A stretch of 8,362 nucleotides of DNA from Candidatus Neomicrothrix sp. UBA4742 (GTDB lineage Bacteria > Actinomycetota > Acidimicrobiia > Acidimicrobiales > Acidimicrobilacustridaceae). Below the pieces are notes generated by a model that had not been told where the DNA came from, ran no database searches, and worked only from the letters and a program-made list of their open reading frames with translations. Position numbers and translations under genes: made by a program. The stretch covers positions 27,725 through 36,086 of the forward strand of contig DHIQ01000281.1 of NCBI GenBank assembly GCA_002403895.1. Direction: 5' to 3'. Shown here piece after piece: positions 6,632 to 8,362 of the stretch. Positions within the stretch are counted from its first letter, which is position 1; each line of letters starts with the position of its first letter.

Positions 6632-7366
6632 TCACCGGCGCGCCGAAGGTCCCCCGAGCGCGCCGTCGATCGCCGCGATGAGGTCCCCGACCCACCCGGC
6701 GAGCAGGCGCTCCCCTTCCTCGGCCGAGGCGCCGGTGGGATCGCCCAACACCCCGTTGGCCGTGACCGCCCGTAGGCCTCCCGCCCGCAGCTCGGTCATG
6801 AGCTCGCTCAGCGGATCGGTGACCCCGACCTCGGCCCGATCCAGCCGAACCGCGTCCGGGGCCAGCGCCAACACCACCGAGGTCTCCACCTGGCCGGCGT
6901 GGCTGTCACCATCGGTCAACCTCGGCGACCACGACACCACCGGGCGGCCCTCGCCTTCCAACGTGGTCATCGCCCGGGCCAGGGCCTCTGCGTTGCCGCC
7001 GTGACCGTTGACGAAGACGACGAGGCGATAGTCCCTTCCCGCCGAGCGGCCCAGCTCGACCACCACCTCCGCCAACACGTCCTGGCCGATGGAAAGCGTG
7101 CCCGGGAACCCCTCATGCTCTCCGGAGGCGCCATAGGTCACCGCCGGCGCCACCACCACGATCGGCTCGTCGTTCGGCAAGTCCCCGGCCCCGGCCACCC
7201 GCTCGCACAGGGCGAGAGCGATGCGGGTGTCGGTGTCGAGCGGGAGATGGGGGCCGTGCTGTTCGGTCGAGCCGAGCGGCACCAGCAGAACGGGTCGCTC
7301 GGTGCCGACGTCGGGCGACGTCCACGCCCCCAGCGACACGCCGGCGCCCCGGTCCGACTCCCTCAC
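6632..7366 (-). CDS. mftE: Mycofactocin maturation peptidase MftE (creatininase family)
   Basis: Creatininase-family metallopeptidase of 244 residues. In the known pathway MftE cuts the MftC-modified MftA precursor near its C-terminus and frees the dipeptide-derived core. The GTG start at 7366 overlaps the ETF beta stop as GTGA, implying translational coupling; a slightly longer ATG at 7381 is the alternative. Metal-site motifs are present: GSTEQHGPHLPLDTD (E35, H37, D44 and D46), the YGASGEHEGFPGT segment (79-91), VNGHGGN with H122, and HAGQVETS with H156 and E161. Length matches the family. Such an enzyme could in isolation be a creatinine amidohydrolase, but the neighbouring SDR, NDMA-type dehydrogenase and MftF make MftE the better call. 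MftA to MftD are not within the window. Confidence 0.93.
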   Translation of the reverse strand: MRESDRGAGVSLGAWTSPDVGTERPVLLVPLGSTEQHGPHLPLDTDTRIALALCERVAGAGDLPNDEPIVVVAPAVTYGASGEHEGFPGTLSIGQDVLAEVVVELGRSAGRDYRLVVFVNGHGGNAEALARAMTTLEGEGRPVVSWSPRLTDGDSHAGQVETSVVLALAPDAVRLDRAEVGVTDPLSELMTELRAGGLRAVTANGVLGDPTGASAEEGERLLAGWVGDLIAAIDGALGGPSARR

Positions 7367-8244
7367 TCGAGGTAGCCCCACGTCCGCAGTTGATCGATCA
7401 CCAGGTTGGCCGCCTCGGCCGCGTCGGCACGGATGGTGCGCGGTGGAGTGCGTTCCACCAACGCTCCGGTCAGCGACAGGACCCGGCCTCGGACGTCCAG
7501 ATCGGCCGCGGGCGGACGCAGGGAGCGGGAGCGGGGTCGATAAGGGGCCCGCCGGGTGACTTGGGTCCGCGCCACCCGGCCGGCAATGGCGGGCACCACG
7601 TCGATAGCGATATCGCGGGCCGAGAGCACGGCGGCGAGACCGGCCCGGCGCAACTCCGCCGATGCGCCCTCGAACGACAGCACCGCCGGCGCCTGAACCG
7701 CCAACACCTCACGCCGTCCGTGGTCGAGGCGACGGGTGACCCGGAGCGTGCCCGAGGGCTCCCGCTCGAGATGGACGAGACCCAGGGCCTGCACCGCTCC
7801 CAGACCAGCCGCCAGGAAGGCCGGCACCGATCCCGAGCCCCGGTCGACGCTGTAGTCGCCGCAGCACACGAGATCAGCGCCCTCGAGCACACCAGTCAAA
7901 AGCGCGGCCACCTCGGGGCTGGGGGCATCGGGGGCGACGTCGACGAGCACTCCCCTGGTGGCCCCGGCGGCCAGCGCATCACGCACCAGCGCGTCGGCCT
8001 CCGCAGGACCGGCCGTCACCACCACCACATCCGGAGGTTCGGCACGCTCGCCATCGACGTCGCCACCGGGCCAGCTCTCCGCCAGACGCAGCGCCCATTC
8101 GAGCGCGGCCCGGTCCGCCTCCGAGCAGCCGAAGCTGTGAAGGTCGTCATGGATGGCGCCGGTCAGCGGGTCCACCTCCGGGCGCAGGTCCACCCATTTG
8201 AGGGCCACGCCGATCGTCGGTCGTTCCGTAGGTCCCGCCGGCAT
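7363..8244 (-). CDS. Electron transfer flavoprotein beta subunit (FixA-like, mycofactocin-associated)
   Basis: Electron transfer flavoprotein beta subunit of 293 residues, longer than the usual roughly 260. Recognisable blocks are the N-terminal strand and HDDLHSFGCSEADRAALEWAL (32-52), VVVVTAGPAEADALVRDALAAGA (73-95), the AMP-binding-type loop VCCGDYSVDRGSGSVPAFLAAGLGAV (126-151) and the beta-subunit signature region VTRRLDHGRREVLAVQAPAVLSFEG (169-193). The C-terminal part (about 230-293) diverges from standard FixA/EtfB. ETF beta normally pairs with an alpha subunit carrying FAD; no alpha gene follows here, since mftE comes next with a 4-base overlap. The ATG at 8244 has GAGGA four bases upstream and lies six bases after the ferredoxin stop. 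It probably carries electrons from a mycofactocin-oxidising step to the quinone pool; this is inference from position. Confidence 0.85.
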   Translation of the reverse strand: MPAGPTERPTIGVALKWVDLRPEVDPLTGAIHDDLHSFGCSEADRAALEWALRLAESWPGGDVDGERAEPPDVVVVTAGPAEADALVRDALAAGATRGVLVDVAPDAPSPEVAALLTGVLEGADLVCCGDYSVDRGSGSVPAFLAAGLGAVQALGLVHLEREPSGTLRVTRRLDHGRREVLAVQAPAVLSFEGASAELRRAGLAAVLSARDIAIDVVPAIAGRVARTQVTRRAPYRPRSRSLRPPAADLDVRGRVLSLTGALVERTPPRTIRADAAEAANLVIDQLRTWGYLE

Positions 8245-8250
8245 CAGTCC

Positions 8251-8362
8251 TCAGCTCCGATGGAACACAACGCCGTGACCGCCGTCGGGGTACGTCCACT
8301 CGATGGCGCCTTCGGTGTTGCACACCAGGTAGCAGGTGCCGCACTCGAAGCACTGCTCGTAG
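8251..8362 (-). CDS. FixX-type ferredoxin-like protein, C-terminal part
   Basis: Partial gene running off the right edge, in the frame beginning [10 protein letters not shown]. The visible 36 residues contain a C-x2-C-x2-C-x3-C cluster motif ([11 protein letters not shown]) typical of a [4Fe-4S] ferredoxin, followed by [17 protein letters not shown] and a TGA stop at 8253-8251. The ending EWTYPDGG fits FixX-like ferredoxins, which work with ETF:quinone oxidoreductase (FixC). The stop is only six bases before the ETF beta start, so the two are surely co-transcribed. The N-terminus is outside the window, so length and start cannot be judged. The gene is too short for a simple start-to-stop search. 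Confidence 0.85.
   Translation of the reverse strand, partial: YEQCFECGTCYLVCNTEGAIEWTYPDGGHGVVFHRS

Noticed and set aside
1..8362. tRNA, rRNA, CRISPR array, insertion sequence or the mycofactocin precursor gene mftA
   Set aside because: Looked for these in the gaps and on both strands and saw no supporting sequence; the gaps are all 140 bp or shorter.

Overview
The window is very GC-rich and tightly packed, and every gene I can support lies on the minus strand. It is part of a mycofactocin biosynthesis and utilisation locus from a high-GC actinobacterium. Mycofactocin is a peptide-derived, glycosylated redox cofactor. Codon use, GTG starts and the gene families fit Actinomycetota. An Acidimicrobiia-like or related lineage is a guess, and nothing in the sequence fixes the genus.

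In the direction of transcription (right to left) the layout is as follows. First comes the C-terminus of a FixX-type ferredoxin (8251-8362, cut by the window edge), then an electron transfer flavoprotein beta subunit (7363-8244), then MftE, the creatininase-family peptidase of mycofactocin maturation (6632-7366), whose start overlaps the ETF stop. A 97-bp gap with two hairpins follows. Next are a mycofactocin-coupled short-chain dehydrogenase (5716-6531), a nine-helix DMT/EamA-like membrane protein (4810-5640), a 140-bp gap, an NDMA-dependent-type zinc alcohol dehydrogenase (3527-4669), a MoxR-family AAA+ ATPase (2596-3486) and its VWA-domain partner (1637-2539). An AT-rich, near-perfect hairpin (1570-1616) follows, and finally MftF, the mycofactocin glycosyltransferase (34-1557).

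MftE and MftF belong to the cofactor-building side. The SDR and the zinc alcohol dehydrogenase belong to families known or predicted to hold NAD tightly and pass hydride to mycofactocin, so they are the likely users. The ETF beta and ferredoxin suggest a route by which reduced mycofactocin, or a flavoenzyme that oxidises it, feeds the respiratory chain. The MoxR-VWA pair looks like an AAA+ remodelling machine that may activate or repair one of the dehydrogenases; that role is inference. The precursor peptide (MftA), its chaperone MftB, the radical SAM enzyme MftC, MftD and an ETF alpha subunit are not in the window.

The points most worth follow-up are the MoxR-VWA pair inside a mycofactocin locus, the ETF/ferredoxin link fused by translational overlap to mftE, the separation of mftE from mftF by about 5 kb of redox genes, and the unusual AT-rich hairpin directly in front of the mftF ribosome binding site. 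I saw no RNA genes, CRISPR arrays or recognisable mobile elements.
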